Positions 32,585 to 42,077 of a stretch of DNA of 64,000 nucleotides are shown piece by piece. The notes under the pieces were generated by a model. It searched no databases. It was not told the DNA's origin and was given only the letters and a program-made list of their open reading frames with translations. The translations under genes and the position numbers were made by a program. Source of the stretch: Anaerolineaceae bacterium (GTDB taxonomy: Bacteria > Chloroflexota > Anaerolineae > Anaerolineales > Anaerolineaceae); contig JAENZD010000002.1 in the NCBI GenBank assembly GCA_016841445.1, forward strand, positions 248,001 to 312,000, given 5' to 3'. The stretch's first letter is position 1. Each line of letters starts with the position of its first letter.

Positions 32585-33202
32585 CTATGGCGAAAGCCGC
32601 TGCATCACGGCTTGCCGCATGGATTCTTGTACTTTTTCTTTATCGTGGGCAGCGTTAATTATCACCCAACGGTCAGGCTCTTCATTTGCCAGTTTCAAAT
32701 AGCCCTGACGGACACGTTCGTGGAATGCAACGGCATAGGCATCCAGACGGTTCCATTCAGAACAGTTATCCTGCTTCCGTTCGATTCCTTTACTAACCGG
32801 GATATCCAAAAGCAAGGTCAAATCCGGTTTTAGACCACCGGTTGAGAAATCAAGCAGGGACCGCAATGTTGTTAAATCCGTATTATGCCCGTATCCCTGG
32901 TAAGCCAGGGTGGAATCTCCAAAGCGGTCACACAGGACAACTTTTCCCAGTTCCAAGGCAGGCCGGATGACGCTCTCTACATGCTGGGCGCGGGCAGCTA
33001 AAAATAACAGGATCTCAGTTCGGGGAACAATGGAGACATTCTTGAGGTTCATCAACACTTCCCGGATTTGGTCACCAACGGGGGTGCCGCCAGGTTCCCG
33101 GGTAACAACGATCTCATAACCAGCATCTTTAATGAATTCTGCCAGTGCCGGGATCTGGGAGGTCTTCCCGCTGCCTTCAGGGCCTTCTAGGGTGATGAAC
33201 AT
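32585..33202 (-). CDS. tmk: Thymidylate kinase
   Basis: 205 residues. P-loop LEGPEGSGKTSQ (residues 4-15), TREPGGTPVGDQIR (the DRE-like dTMP-binding region), and DRFGDSTLAYQGYG, all typical of bacterial Tmk. It phosphorylates dTMP to dTDP. The start codon is two bases after the stop of the Ycf45-like ATPase gene, so the two are co-transcribed. Length is normal. Confidence 0.95.
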   Translation of the reverse strand: MFITLEGPEGSGKTSQIPALAEFIKDAGYEIVVTREPGGTPVGDQIREVLMNLKNVSIVPRTEILLFLAARAQHVESVIRPALELGKVVLCDRFGDSTLAYQGYGHNTDLTTLRSLLDFSTGGLKPDLTLLLDIPVSKGIERKQDNCSEWNRLDAYAVAFHERVRQGYLKLANEEPDRWVIINAAHDKEKVQESMRQAVMQRLSP

Positions 33203-33204
33203 GA

Positions 33205-34848
33205 TTACTCTCTAAATATCCTGACATGCCTGTTGGGTTCTTTCCCATAAGAGTGGGAAATCAGATCTGCCTGGCGGGCCATCTCATGCTGAAGACGGCG
33301 AATCGTCGCAGATGCTGGGTTTAGGTCCACATAGCGTTCGCCATTGAGGACAGATTGGATTGCAGCCTGGGTCTGGTCTACCATTGCATTTTCATCCAGG
33401 CGTGGTTTGCTGGTAGTCGATAGATTGAATAAATCGACCAGGAACTGCTCCATTTGCTGGCTGGTGTTTGACCGCAAAACAAAAATTGGCATCCCGCGCT
33501 GTTCAGCTTCGACAACAGGCTGCTGTCTTTCGCGATAGTAGCGACGCAGCGTCAGCAGTGAATCGGCATCTTTGAGGTTCCGGACAATCTTTGCAGGCAC
33601 ATTCAACTGCTGTGCTGCCTGCAGCAGCCGGTTTCGAGCGACGCCGTAAGGATAAATACTAACAGGATTTAATGCAGCCCGTTCCTGCTCGACCATTTCC
33701 ATCGATTGTTCCAGTGTTTCCACCTGCTTGTTTTGAGCCTGCTGGCGCTGGCTGGTTGTCGACCTGGAAAATGGTGTGGTGTCACGGCTGCTTGTATGGT
33801 TTAATGCCTGGGCTGCCGTGCTTATTTTTGCAGGCGCAGGTTTCTGGATATGGATTTTATTCTCGTCATCCCTGTAGCGGATTTCAGGGGGCAGCGGATA
33901 GCCTCGTAACAGCGCGTCAACTGCAGCCGCAACATCACTCTGCACTGCGATCCGGTTACGGTCCTGGATTTCAACCAGCAAATCAAAGGTTGGCGGAGAG
34001 CGCCGTTCAAGGACGGTTTTCTGTGTTCCACGCCGACGGGCTTCATCATCTGATAGGGTAACGGATTCGATTCCACCGACCAGGTCGGACAGGGTTGGGT
34101 TAAGCAGCAGGTTTTCCAGGGTGTTTCCGTGGGCTGTACCAATCAACTGGACACCCCGCTCAGCGATCGTGCGGGCTGCTGTTGCTTCCAGCTCACGTCC
34201 AATTTCATCGATGACAATGACTTCGGGATTGTGGTTCTCGACCGCTTCAATCATAACCTCATGCTGGAGGGAAGGTTGTGCAACCTGCATCCGTCGTGCA
34301 AGGCCAATTGCAGGGTGGGGCACATCGCCATCACCGCCGATCTCATTGCTGGTGTCAACGATGATCACCCGGGCGGATTCGGCCAGGATCCTGGCCGCTT
34401 CCCGCAGGATGGTTGTCTTGCCAACGCCGGGCCGTCCAAGGATGAGGATGCTGGCACCTGATTCAATTAAGTCCTGGATGATATCGCTCGTGCCGTACAC
34501 AGCACGACCAATGCGGAACGTGAGGCCAATCACCTCTCGATGGCGGTTTCGGATGGCTGAAATCCTGTGCAGGGTGCGTTCAATCCCGGCGCGGTTGTCA
34601 TCATCAAACTCGCTGATGCCACTGGTGACACCGTTGATGTCTTCGTAGGTCACCTCTTTTTCGCTGAGGATGGCTTCGCGATTCACGAAACGCGCTTTAG
34701 GACGGCGTCCCAAATCCATGACAATCTCTAGCAGGTTTTCGCTATCATTTAATTCCCGGACGACCTTGGAAATGTGAGGCGGTAAAACATCCAGCATCAA
34801 ATCCAGATCGTCGGTTATTTTTTGATGTTCTTGCATATAATTATTCAA
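33205..34848 (-). CDS. Ycf45-like AAA ATPase with C-terminal R3H domain
   Basis: 547 residues. The N-terminal half resembles SpoIIIAA/Ycf45-type ATPases: [23 protein letters not shown] (Walker A), [33 protein letters not shown] (Walker B) and [13 protein letters not shown] Gln/Ser-rich linker follows around 355-385, then a nucleic-acid-binding part ending in an R3H-type motif ([29 protein letters not shown]). Found in cyanobacteria, plastids and Chloroflexi; the cellular role is not established, but single-stranded nucleic-acid binding is expected. Co-transcribed with tmk. Confidence 0.85.
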   Translation of the reverse strand: MNNYMQEHQKITDDLDLMLDVLPPHISKVVRELNDSENLLEIVMDLGRRPKARFVNREAILSEKEVTYEDINGVTSGISEFDDDNRAGIERTLHRISAIRNRHREVIGLTFRIGRAVYGTSDIIQDLIESGASILILGRPGVGKTTILREAARILAESARVIIVDTSNEIGGDGDVPHPAIGLARRMQVAQPSLQHEVMIEAVENHNPEVIVIDEIGRELEATAARTIAERGVQLIGTAHGNTLENLLLNPTLSDLVGGIESVTLSDDEARRRGTQKTVLERRSPPTFDLLVEIQDRNRIAVQSDVAAAVDALLRGYPLPPEIRYRDDENKIHIQKPAPAKISTAAQALNHTSSRDTTPFSRSTTSQRQQAQNKQVETLEQSMEMVEQERAALNPVSIYPYGVARNRLLQAAQQLNVPAKIVRNLKDADSLLTLRRYYRERQQPVVEAEQRGMPIFVLRSNTSQQMEQFLVDLFNLSTTSKPRLDENAMVDQTQAAIQSVLNGERYVDLNPASATIRRLQHEMARQADLISHSYGKEPNRHVRIFRE

Positions 34849-34972
34849 AATCTTGTTCCTAAATTTTATTAATCTACTAATATCCTATATTTTAGCGTGA
34901 TGCAAAAAATAATTGTATCCCATTTTTATTAACAACATCTAAAATATCATTTAGAGACTCAACTGCCCGAAT

Positions 34973-36004
34973 TCAATCCTGATGGTTCTGAATGGGGGCT
35001 AAAGGAATGGTAGGTTCCGTTTTCCCATTTTCGATGCTGGCGAAAGGATAGGCTTCTTCAGCTTTCTGCCTTAATGCCAGGTAGCGAACCATGAGTGCTT
35101 GTTCAGGCCCCGGGGATACAGGTAAATTCTCTAACGCCTGGTCGATCCATGGCTGGTAGGAACGGCTGGTGATGTAAACAGGACGTCCATTACGTTCGGG
35201 TAGATTGGTGACCATTTGAAGCAGCAAATCAGAACTATCTGCCTGCACCTTCGGGTGGATCACCGGCAGAACCCAGGCGCCTGCAGGGCCATAAACCAGG
35301 TCTGCATAAGCCTGCAAATTGCCGTGTGCGTCAATGTAGACCAACCCCAACCTTTCACGGCGAGTCAGCGGCTCAATTGGTTGAATGAGCGGCGGCACCA
35401 GCGTCAGGTAAAGGCTTTGCATGCTTGAGACATCTTCACAGTTCCAAATGCGCCAACTTCCTTCAAGCGCAGATTTTGGGGCTTTTTGAACGCCATTCCA
35501 CCTGTAAATTTGCTGTTTTGCCAGGACAGAAAAGCCTGCTTTCCGGAAATGGGTAAAGAGTTCAGAGGTCAATGGAATTTCAGCGACTAATTGTTTTGCT
35601 CCCCACTTCCCTGCACGCCTGATCAATCCCTCAAGCAGGAAAACCAGGTCCCCAGGGTCACTTTCAGGCGGGAGGAGCAAATAACTTAAATGCGTTGTTT
35701 CTAATTTTATTGATTGATGGATCTGGCCAATGATTTTTATACTTGATTCTTCAGACTCGTAAACCCCAGTGAATTTATGCTCCAAAGGGAATACAGAAGA
35801 AAGCAGGTTTGTCAGTGAAAAGGGTGTGCCGCGCGTTAAAGATTTGATATTATCCAGGCTGTGTAGTTGGCGGCGGTGGCGGAAGATGAATGGATAGTCG
35901 TACCACAGGATCGGTCGGACTTTTATGATTTTGTTAACTCCACAAAGTATTGGTGAAAACGGGTATCTGAAGTCAGCTCTGGGTGGAAGGATGTCGCCAG
36001 GCAT
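34973..36004 (-). CDS. GNAT-like protein of unknown function
   Basis: Up to 343 residues. Much of it resembles a degenerate GNAT acetyltransferase: IIKVRPILWYDYPFIFRHRRQLHSLDN, then a segment with GLIRRAGKWGAKQLVAEIPLTSELFTHFRKAGFSVLAKQQIYRW, as in the acceptor-binding strand-helix of GNAT proteins. No clear acetyl-CoA loop is seen. The annotated start overlaps pdxT by 82 bases. In this frame no ATG or GTG occurs soon after the pdxT stop, so either the overlap is real or a rare start is used. Function is unknown. Confidence 0.6.
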   Translation of the reverse strand: MPGDILPPRADFRYPFSPILCGVNKIIKVRPILWYDYPFIFRHRRQLHSLDNIKSLTRGTPFSLTNLLSSVFPLEHKFTGVYESEESSIKIIGQIHQSIKLETTHLSYLLLPPESDPGDLVFLLEGLIRRAGKWGAKQLVAEIPLTSELFTHFRKAGFSVLAKQQIYRWNGVQKAPKSALEGSWRIWNCEDVSSMQSLYLTLVPPLIQPIEPLTRRERLGLVYIDAHGNLQAYADLVYGPAGAWVLPVIHPKVQADSSDLLLQMVTNLPERNGRPVYITSRSYQPWIDQALENLPVSPGPEQALMVRYLALRQKAEEAYPFASIENGKTEPTIPLAPIQNHQD

Positions 36005-36498
36005 TTTCCTTGCTGCGCAGCGACAATTCGACCATCAGGGATCGTTAACAAGACACTTGCTTCACCAGAGACGGATTTAATGATGGGTGCGCGGATAAAA
36101 ACCGCATGGAAGGGATGTTCTTCACCTCTCTCAAGGAAGGGCGCTGGCAGATCGATTTCGAAACTATCCACCTGGCGTCCAAATGCATTCCTTTCGACCT
36201 GGATATCCATCAGGTTTAAGAGCGGTTGGTCCCGCATTGCATCTTTGGAAAGGAAAATTGCACCTGCACAGGTGCCCCAGATGGCATGCTCTTTTCCGAA
36301 TTCACGGAGGGGTTCGATCAGATGATATGCCACAGCCAATTTCCCAATGGTCGTTGATTCACCACCCGGGATGATCAAACCGTCAAGGTTTTCTAATTCT
36401 TTTGGCAGCCTGACCAGGCTTGGAACGACCCCGATCGATTGCATGATGACGAAATGTTCTAGAAAATCACCTTGCAGGGCTAGAATGCCGATATTCAT
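35923..36498 (-). CDS. pdxT: Pyridoxal 5'-phosphate synthase glutaminase subunit PdxT
   Basis: 191 residues from the ATG at 36498; a longer frame from 36528 would overlap pdxS and start with TTG. MNIGILALQGDFLEH is the standard N-terminus. IIPGGESTTIGKL binds glutamine, the nucleophile Cys lies in WGTCAGAIFL, and the catalytic His/Glu pair in TSFHPELTSD. It supplies ammonia to PdxS for PLP synthesis. It lies directly after pdxS. Length is typical. Confidence 0.95.
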   Translation of the reverse strand: MNIGILALQGDFLEHFVIMQSIGVVPSLVRLPKELENLDGLIIPGGESTTIGKLAVAYHLIEPLREFGKEHAIWGTCAGAIFLSKDAMRDQPLLNLMDIQVERNAFGRQVDSFEIDLPAPFLERGEEHPFHAVFIRAPIIKSVSGEASVLLTIPDGRIVAAQQGKCLATSFHPELTSDTRFHQYFVELTKS

Positions 36499-36521
36499 GC
36501 CTGGTTCTTTCAGGAAAGTGG

Positions 36522-37409
36522 TTACCAACCCCTGGAAGCAATCAGCTCAGCTTCAGGGATATCCGTGATTTGCCGCCCAACCATTGCCTCACCCAGGTTG
36601 CGGGAAACCTCTGCCAGGATCTCGGGGTTGTTGAAGTGTGTGGTTGCCTTAACAATGGCATTGGCACGTTTAGCGGGATCACCGGATTTGAAGATACCGG
36701 AGCCGACAAACACGCCGTCAACACCCAACTGCATCATCAGCGCCGCATCTGCTGGGGTTGCAATACCGCCGGCCGCAAAATTGACCACGGGCATCCGTCC
36801 CAGCTCACGAGTCTCCAATACCAATGCGTAAGGTGCGCCAATTTCTTTGGCAAAGGCCATCAGCTCTTCTTCAGGCAAATTCTGCAACCGCCTGATCTCA
36901 CCCAAGACCGTACGCGCATGACGCACAGCTTCTACGACGTCACCGGTTCCAGCTTCACCTTTTGTCCGGATCATGGCTGCACCCTCGCCAACACGGCGAA
37001 GGGCTTCACCCAGGTTGCGGCATCCGCAAACGAATGGAATCTTGAAATCGTGTTTATAGATATGGTTGGCTTCATCGGCAGGAGTCAGGACTTCGGATTC
37101 GTCGATATAATCAACACCCAGGGATTCAAGAATTTGGGCTTCAACAAAATGACCAATGCGGCATTTAGCCATCACCGGGATGGAGACCGCATCCATAATT
37201 TGTAATATCAGCTCAGGATCGCTCATACGGGCAACCCCACCATCGGCTCGAATATCAGCCGGGACTCGCTCCAAAGCCATCACTGCGACCGCACCGGAAT
37301 CTTCTGCGATCTTGGCGTGGTCAGGTGTGACCACATCCATGATCACGCCGCCTTTTAACATTTGGGCTAAACCCTTTTTAATTTTGAAAGTTGCGACCTG
37401 CTGTTCCAT
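36522..37409 (-). CDS. pdxS: Pyridoxal 5'-phosphate synthase subunit PdxS
   Basis: A 295-residue (beta/alpha)8 barrel. Characteristic segments: [51 protein letters not shown] (with an active-site Lys in MAK), [25 protein letters not shown] and [14 protein letters not shown]. It builds PLP from ribose-5-phosphate, glyceraldehyde-3-phosphate and ammonia. AGGTAC/GGAGG-like bases precede the ATG, and pdxT follows. Very highly conserved. Confidence 0.96.
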   Translation of the reverse strand: MEQQVATFKIKKGLAQMLKGGVIMDVVTPDHAKIAEDSGAVAVMALERVPADIRADGGVARMSDPELILQIMDAVSIPVMAKCRIGHFVEAQILESLGVDYIDESEVLTPADEANHIYKHDFKIPFVCGCRNLGEALRRVGEGAAMIRTKGEAGTGDVVEAVRHARTVLGEIRRLQNLPEEELMAFAKEIGAPYALVLETRELGRMPVVNFAAGGIATPADAALMMQLGVDGVFVGSGIFKSGDPAKRANAIVKATTHFNNPEILAEVSRNLGEAMVGRQITDIPEAELIASRGW

Positions 37410-37518
37410 AGTACCTCCAAGTAATTTTACTCACGCATTTTACCACGCAGAGAGGATAGCGACAATAAAGGAGACTTTCCTCAATGGACGGCAAGAGATC
37501 ATGAGGTATTTATCCTGT

Positions 37519-38292
37519 TTATAAGTCATCGAAAAACCGGGTGTCCTCCAAATTATCACGTTCTTTGGCAGGACGAATGGTTTCAGTTTCATCCGCTTTT
37601 ACCGCCTCAAGTTCTGCTTCTTCAGCCATTCGAAGGACTTCGGGTGTTGCGCGGACCGTCATGACCCATTTCCCGCAGTTATCACAGCGGTCCAGGCGGC
37701 CCACCACGAGGTTCATGCCATAGATATGCCTGGGGAACGGTCGCCCGCATTTTGGGCAGATCGTCCCACCCATTAAGCCGTACGAGCGGGGTGCACCAGG
37801 TTCTCGGGTGCCCTGTTTTTTCCCTTTCAGGAAAACGGTTTGCACGAATGTTACGATTGCTATCACACCTAAAAGTATCCCGCCAATGATAAGAAATATC
37901 TTCTTAATCTGCTGGCTGGATGTTTCACGAGCGAGGAAATCATAGATCAACGCTGGTGTTAATTGGGAAGAGCCATCTTTTAAGAAAACCTCCCCATAAA
38001 GCTGGTGAGCGCCCGGGTTGAAATCTTCGGTGTTGAATTGATAGCGAAAAGGTGAAGAATCAAGAGTCGCTAAGATTTCATCATCGATGAAGAAATTTAC
38101 ACTTTTGACGTTTTCCTCGTCCCCTATCAAGGCGATGGAGAAACTTCCCTGGATATCATTTGCCCAGCTATAGCCAAAATCCTTTCGAACATGAACGGTA
38201 TATTCATAATCCTGGGCTAAGGCTGGTTGCGCAGAAAACAGCAGCGAAGTAAGAACTAAGATGATAATTGCGATGTATTTTGTTTTCATCAT
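37519..38292 (-). CDS. Secreted/membrane protein with C-terminal zinc-ribbon-like domain, unknown function
   Basis: About 257 residues from the ATG at 38292 (a longer frame uses TTG at 38319). Signal peptide YIAIIILVLTSLLFSAQPALA, an extracytoplasmic beta-rich domain of about 130 residues resembling an Ig-like cargo domain (VKSVNFFIDDEILATLDSSPF, GAHQLYGEVF), one transmembrane helix (IFLIIGGILLGVIAIVTFV), then a cytoplasmic part with two CxxC pairs (CPKCGRPF and CDNCGKW) and an acidic tail. The topology suggests an envelope sensor or scaffold, but nothing more specific can be said. Confidence 0.7.
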   Translation of the reverse strand: MMKTKYIAIIILVLTSLLFSAQPALAQDYEYTVHVRKDFGYSWANDIQGSFSIALIGDEENVKSVNFFIDDEILATLDSSPFRYQFNTEDFNPGAHQLYGEVFLKDGSSQLTPALIYDFLARETSSQQIKKIFLIIGGILLGVIAIVTFVQTVFLKGKKQGTREPGAPRSYGLMGGTICPKCGRPFPRHIYGMNLVVGRLDRCDNCGKWVMTVRATPEVLRMAEEAELEAVKADETETIRPAKERDNLEDTRFFDDL

Positions 38293-38353
38293 GGTGTAAT
38301 GATAAGAATTTCCTTTCAAAGAGATTTTACCCCCATTGACAACACTTCTTGCA

Positions 38354-38740
38354 CTAAACTATTTTAAAAGACCGCGAGTCAAAATTGGTGTGCTCTTCGA
38401 TCAGGTCTTGAATGTCCGCCCAGGGGACTTCATTATTATGCTTAAGCCGGATGTATCGCATTGCTTTCCCCGACCCTTGTAATAATTTTTTGGGATCAGG
38501 GATGAATGCACCATGTGTGAAATACAGGCGAATATGGTCCGGTTTGATTGCAATCCCGCAGATCCCGGCGCTTACCGGACCACCGGAATCACCGAAGTAG
38601 TAAACAATTCCCCCAGGACGGATATCTTCGGTTGCATTCAGGGTGATATCTGCGATAAGATTCCGCAGTTCAAATACGATCTCACATAAAGGGGATGGTG
38701 TAACTTCAAGGAATTGCTTGATCCGGGTAAAAGGCAGCAT
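38354..38740 (-). CDS. DUF1801-family protein
   Basis: 128 residues resembling the YdhG/DUF1801 fold: LCEIVFELRNLIADITLNATEDI, a central GICGIAIKPDHIRLYFTHGA, and the end LLQGSGKAMRYIRLKH, where GSGK..R is the conserved motif. Proteins of this family have iron-chaperone-like (frataxin-like) structure, but their biochemical role is unclear. It lies 15 bases from the next gene, in a run of small accessory genes all read from the minus strand. Confidence 0.8.
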   Translation of the reverse strand: MLPFTRIKQFLEVTPSPLCEIVFELRNLIADITLNATEDIRPGGIVYYFGDSGGPVSAGICGIAIKPDHIRLYFTHGAFIPDPKKLLQGSGKAMRYIRLKHNNEVPWADIQDLIEEHTNFDSRSFKIV

Positions 38741-38755
38741 GTGATTGTTATTTTT

Positions 38756-39760
38756 CTACGCCGAAGTCAGAAACCGAAGCGCACGTAACGTTACCCATTT
38801 ATTCGGTTCACCCTTGTTCCCGAAATTTCCCCATGTTTTTGCATTATACTCATTCTCCAATTTCCACCGCCCTTGAGCATCCGCTTTGTCTTGAATAAAC
38901 TGGCGTAAAGGCTTCATGCGGGGGTCTTCCCCGTAACCCAGGGCGACCATGGCTTCGGCAATTTGCAGCAGATCAGTCACATAATAAACCGGGAAGCCAA
39001 ATTTCCACCATCCCCGGTTGGTCTCTTTGCGATAGGGCCAGCTTGCTGATGTCAGGTCCACACTAAATGTGAAGTCAGCCCCTGTCTCAATGGCATGCTG
39101 AATGGGTGCGCTGACCCGATCTTTTGGCAAAAGGCTGAATGCCAGCATCACCTTGGCAGCCCCCCAGGCGCACGGCAGGTCATCATTCGCAGCGCACCGG
39201 AAAACAGGACCGCAGTTAAGATCATAGTACCGAAGCGCTGCAGTGGTATCAGATTTTGGGGCGACACCTTCACCCGTCACGCTGCGTGCCATCCATTCAA
39301 ATGCTCGTGTCAACCGCAGATCGTCAACACCTAAAGCCGTTAATGCCCAGCACAGGTTGCCCTGCAGGCAGTCGAATGTGCGATGCGCCTGTCCGTTATG
39401 TGAAAAATAGCCGCCTTCTGAATAAGCATGATCCAGCAAGTAACCGCAAGCCTGGGCGATGCGTTCATCCTGGCTGGCGGATGCCCCTAACTGCCCCAAA
39501 AGAATCAAAGCCCAGACTGTAGACCGGTATTTTGGGGAGTAACCGGGACCGGGTTTGCTCCAGTATCCATCAGGCTGCATATATTTCAGAACATGGGAAA
39601 TTGGGCCTTCCTCGTGAGCTTTTCTTTGGGTTTCGAGATATTGAGGATCATCCTTTGGGACCTTCACAAGATCCCGCAGCGCCAGGTGCCGGACCCCGGG
39701 ATCTTCACCTTCCAATAACCAATTAAGGGTTGTTTGATACTTTTCCTGATCAAGGTTCAA
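38756..39760 (-). CDS. Alpha/alpha-toroid (prenyltransferase/squalene-cyclase-like fold) protein, unknown function
   Basis: 334 residues. Repeated patterns ALILLGQLGAS, ACGYLLDHAYSEGGYFSH, CWALTALGV, DLLQIAEAMVALGYGED and LRQFIQDKADAQGRWKLEN resemble the helical repeats of terpenoid-cyclase-like toroids, where GYW/GRW turns join helices. No DXDD or zinc-binding prenyltransferase motif is visible, so it is not a proven cyclase. Such genes are common in Anaerolineae as hypothetical proteins, sometimes automatically called NifH-like without basis. Confidence 0.65.
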   Translation of the reverse strand: MNLDQEKYQTTLNWLLEGEDPGVRHLALRDLVKVPKDDPQYLETQRKAHEEGPISHVLKYMQPDGYWSKPGPGYSPKYRSTVWALILLGQLGASASQDERIAQACGYLLDHAYSEGGYFSHNGQAHRTFDCLQGNLCWALTALGVDDLRLTRAFEWMARSVTGEGVAPKSDTTAALRYYDLNCGPVFRCAANDDLPCAWGAAKVMLAFSLLPKDRVSAPIQHAIETGADFTFSVDLTSASWPYRKETNRGWWKFGFPVYYVTDLLQIAEAMVALGYGEDPRMKPLRQFIQDKADAQGRWKLENEYNAKTWGNFGNKGEPNKWVTLRALRFLTSA

Positions 39761-39805
39761 AGCAAGCCTCCTTACTGTGAGACGACCTCAGAATCCCATT
39801 AACTA

Positions 39806-40291
39806 TTAAATTATCTTTTCGGTTTTTCCAGCCAGGTTGCGAAGCTGCTCTAACTGGCCGATATGGTAGGTGTTGTGAAAGAAATAGAAGAAAGCCACAT
39901 ACCCACGGCGTTTTTTCCCCTGCCAGAAATCGATCTCATCATCAAAATCTGCATCATTCATCTGCGCCAAACGATTTATGATGATTTCCGTTAACTGATG
40001 GTAGCTTTCAATCAAAGTCTTCATCTGGTGGACACCTTCTGCTTCCCCCCGGATCGGTTCTGAATTTATCCTGTAACGTTTGAGGTCTGGCAGATTTGAG
40101 GGCAGTTCGCCATTGATTATATTAAGAATTTCAACCAGGTTGACAACCAGGTGCCCTAATACCCAATTCAGGCAGTTTCCTCCCGGATGGGGTTGGCGCA
40201 GACTGTCGGCATGGCTGAGACCCGCAGTCTGTTCACTTAAGATTTCTGCTTCCCCTTGTAACATTTTTGAAAAATCATCAATGTGGATCAT
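39806..40291 (-). CDS. DinB-family protein
   Basis: 161 residues forming a four-helix bundle: an N-terminal helix, CLNWVLGHLVVNLVEIL with the first metal-ligand His, and YFFHNTYHIGQLEQLR with the H...H pair near the C-terminus. DinB/YfiT-like proteins bind a divalent metal. Some are thiol S-transferases using bacillithiol or mycothiol, but this one has no assigned substrate. It is followed on the same strand by the toroid protein gene. Confidence 0.82.
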   Translation of the reverse strand: MIHIDDFSKMLQGEAEILSEQTAGLSHADSLRQPHPGGNCLNWVLGHLVVNLVEILNIINGELPSNLPDLKRYRINSEPIRGEAEGVHQMKTLIESYHQLTEIIINRLAQMNDADFDDEIDFWQGKKRRGYVAFFYFFHNTYHIGQLEQLRNLAGKTEKII

Positions 40292-40358
40292 TCATTCTCC
40301 GATACAACTTGGTTTTTCAAAGCACGCACACGCTATTATCCGTTGATTGCAGTTTCCA

Positions 40359-40787
40359 TTATACGATCAAGCTGCCATCCTCATTAAACTGCCAGAATTC
40401 CGCCCAGGCAACTTCCCAGTAGTAGCCATCGGGATCGGTAAAATAACCACTGTACCCACCCCAGAACACCGCTTGAGCAGGCTTGACGATTTTGGCACCT
40501 GCTTTTTCAGCTAGCTTCAGGATTGTGTCTACTTCATCTTTTCGATGGGTATTGTGCGCCAGGGTGATTCCGTGAAAGACTGGTGAACCAGGGGTTAAAC
40601 CAGGGGACACATCCTCTGCCAGTTTATCCAGGGGATACAGCCCAAGGCGGGTGCCGGATGTTTGAAAGAAAATGATCCCGTCTTCCAGTTTACTGTCAGT
40701 TGGGAACCCCAAGCCCTCATGGTAGAAGCGATAAGACCTTTCCAGGTCTTTGACCCCTAACGTGATGATGCTCATCCGAGGTTCCAT
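40359..40787 (-). CDS. VOC-superfamily (glyoxalase-like) protein
   Basis: 142 residues with paired beta-alpha-beta modules: ITLGVKDLERSYRFYHEGLGF at the start and DPDGYYWEVAWAEFW at the end, both typical of glyoxalase/bleomycin-resistance/dioxygenase folds. HGITLAHNTH in the middle and the final Glu are candidate metal ligands. The substrate is unknown. It is one of several small accessory enzyme genes in this minus-strand stretch (38.3-41.2 kb). Confidence 0.87.
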   Translation of the reverse strand: MEPRMSIITLGVKDLERSYRFYHEGLGFPTDSKLEDGIIFFQTSGTRLGLYPLDKLAEDVSPGLTPGSPVFHGITLAHNTHRKDEVDTILKLAEKAGAKIVKPAQAVFWGGYSGYFTDPDGYYWEVAWAEFWQFNEDGSLIV

Positions 40788-40833
40788 TTTTGCTCCTTAA
40801 TGGATTGTCATTGGGCAAATGACGGTATGATAA

Positions 40834-41223
40834 TTATAAGAGGTTTTTAAATGCCCGGATCATTTCTTCACTTGAAACAGCCATCCATGGGATAACCTCG
40901 ACTGTGAGGTAACCCTCTACCACTTTGGGGTCTGCTTCTGCCAGCTCTCTGGCTTCTTCGACTGAGGCTGCATATATACTGACCCCCAAAATTTCATGCT
41001 CCTGTAATACTGGACCGTTCAGGATCAGCTTACCACTGAGCTGAAGTTTTGCCAGATGCTGAAGATGGGCAAGCTGAAGGCATTCATTTCGTTCTTTATC
41101 TTCCCGTGATGCAGGCCCTTTCCGCAAGATCACCATGGCATACTCCTCAGCCAAACCTATCATCTTATGGATCGCTTCGGGATCCAATGTTGGTAATTTA
41201 TCTAAAAATCCTGTTGAAGCCAT
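40834..41223 (-). CDS. YciI-like protein
   Basis: 129 residues with a ferredoxin-like fold of the YciI family. CLQLAHLQHLAKLQLSGKLILNGPV supplies the conserved H..HL segment, followed by GVSIYAASVEEARELAEADPKVVEGYLTVEVIPW. A longer than usual N-terminal helix region (about 40 residues) precedes it. The family is related to muconolactone isomerase-like enzymes, and its function is mostly unknown. A single gene with a short gap to the broken ABC-2 permease upstream. Confidence 0.8.
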   Translation of the reverse strand: MASTGFLDKLPTLDPEAIHKMIGLAEEYAMVILRKGPASREDKERNECLQLAHLQHLAKLQLSGKLILNGPVLQEHEILGVSIYAASVEEARELAEADPKVVEGYLTVEVIPWMAVSSEEMIRAFKNLL

Positions 41224-41279
41224 ATCTACTATCCCAGACGGTGTTGGATGGGTAAAAGGTATTCTTTTGTTGTTTCCTG

Positions 41280-42077
41280 TTATTTCCAGCGGGTCAGGAT
41301 CGTCTCGCGTTGAAAAATGGTAGCACCTAAATAAATCATCCCGATATCCAGCAGGATCATTGACCCGATAAAACTCAGCATGACCATGACGTTGATGATG
41401 ATCACGCCGGCCAGCTGGGCAAACAGCAAACCTAAAATTGGGAGAATGAACAGTGATGAAATCTGTTCTGCCACACGGGGGTCATTCACCCGGGAGGAGA
41501 CAAAGATCGCAAAGTTGACCGATGCAATCGACATCAACGGTCCGACGACCAGGATCGCAAGCAGTCAGGTCGGGCCGGCGATATAACCAATCACAGCCTG
41601 GCTGACCCCGATCAGCGGTAAGGCTGCCAGGAACAACCCGAAAGATGCCCATCCAACGAGGATGGCCGGCAGTGCAGCAGCAAGGCTTTTCCCAGCAAGG
41701 AGTTCAATTGTGGTGATCGGTGTTGCCAGTAAGGGCTCAAGGCTGTGGGTCGCTTTTTCACCCACAATACTGTAAGAAGCGATCGTAACCGGAATGATCA
41801 CAGGGATCATCATGAAAAGCAGCAAGAACTGGTTCATAACGTAAATTTGCATACAATCCCCGCCTGACATTCCATCACTGCACGCCGGGAGGAATCCGGC
41901 CGGTACATCAGCGGTGGCCGCGCTTGTAAAGTCATCCATTCCCTGGTTGGTGATATACAACATAACCAGGGGTAAAACGATGAATATCAGGGGTATGAAG
42001 ATCGTAGCAAACAGCACCATACGGTTCTTAAAAACCTCTGCCCACTCCTTGTCAATAATCGTTCGGATATGTTTCAT
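41280..42077 (-). pseudogene. ABC-2 exporter permease interrupted by an in-frame TGA
   Basis: Reading the minus strand, the first 170 codons encode a permease start (MKHIRTIIDKEWAEVFKNRM, several membrane segments, and IVGEKATHSLEPLLATPI, typical of ABC-2/NatB-like permeases). They end at TGA (41567-41565) after GYIAGPT. Without changing frame, translation continues LLAILVVGPLMSIASVNFAIF to a normal stop at 41280, giving a 265-codon product if TGA were a sense codon. A single TGG to TGA change (Trp to stop) or a base-call error explains this. The partner ATPase gene is intact and overlaps by four bases. Confidence 0.85.

Noticed and set aside
36570-37205. A 211-codon plus-strand frame opposite pdxS
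   Set aside because: pdxS is among the most conserved bacterial genes; the antisense frame is a composition artefact.
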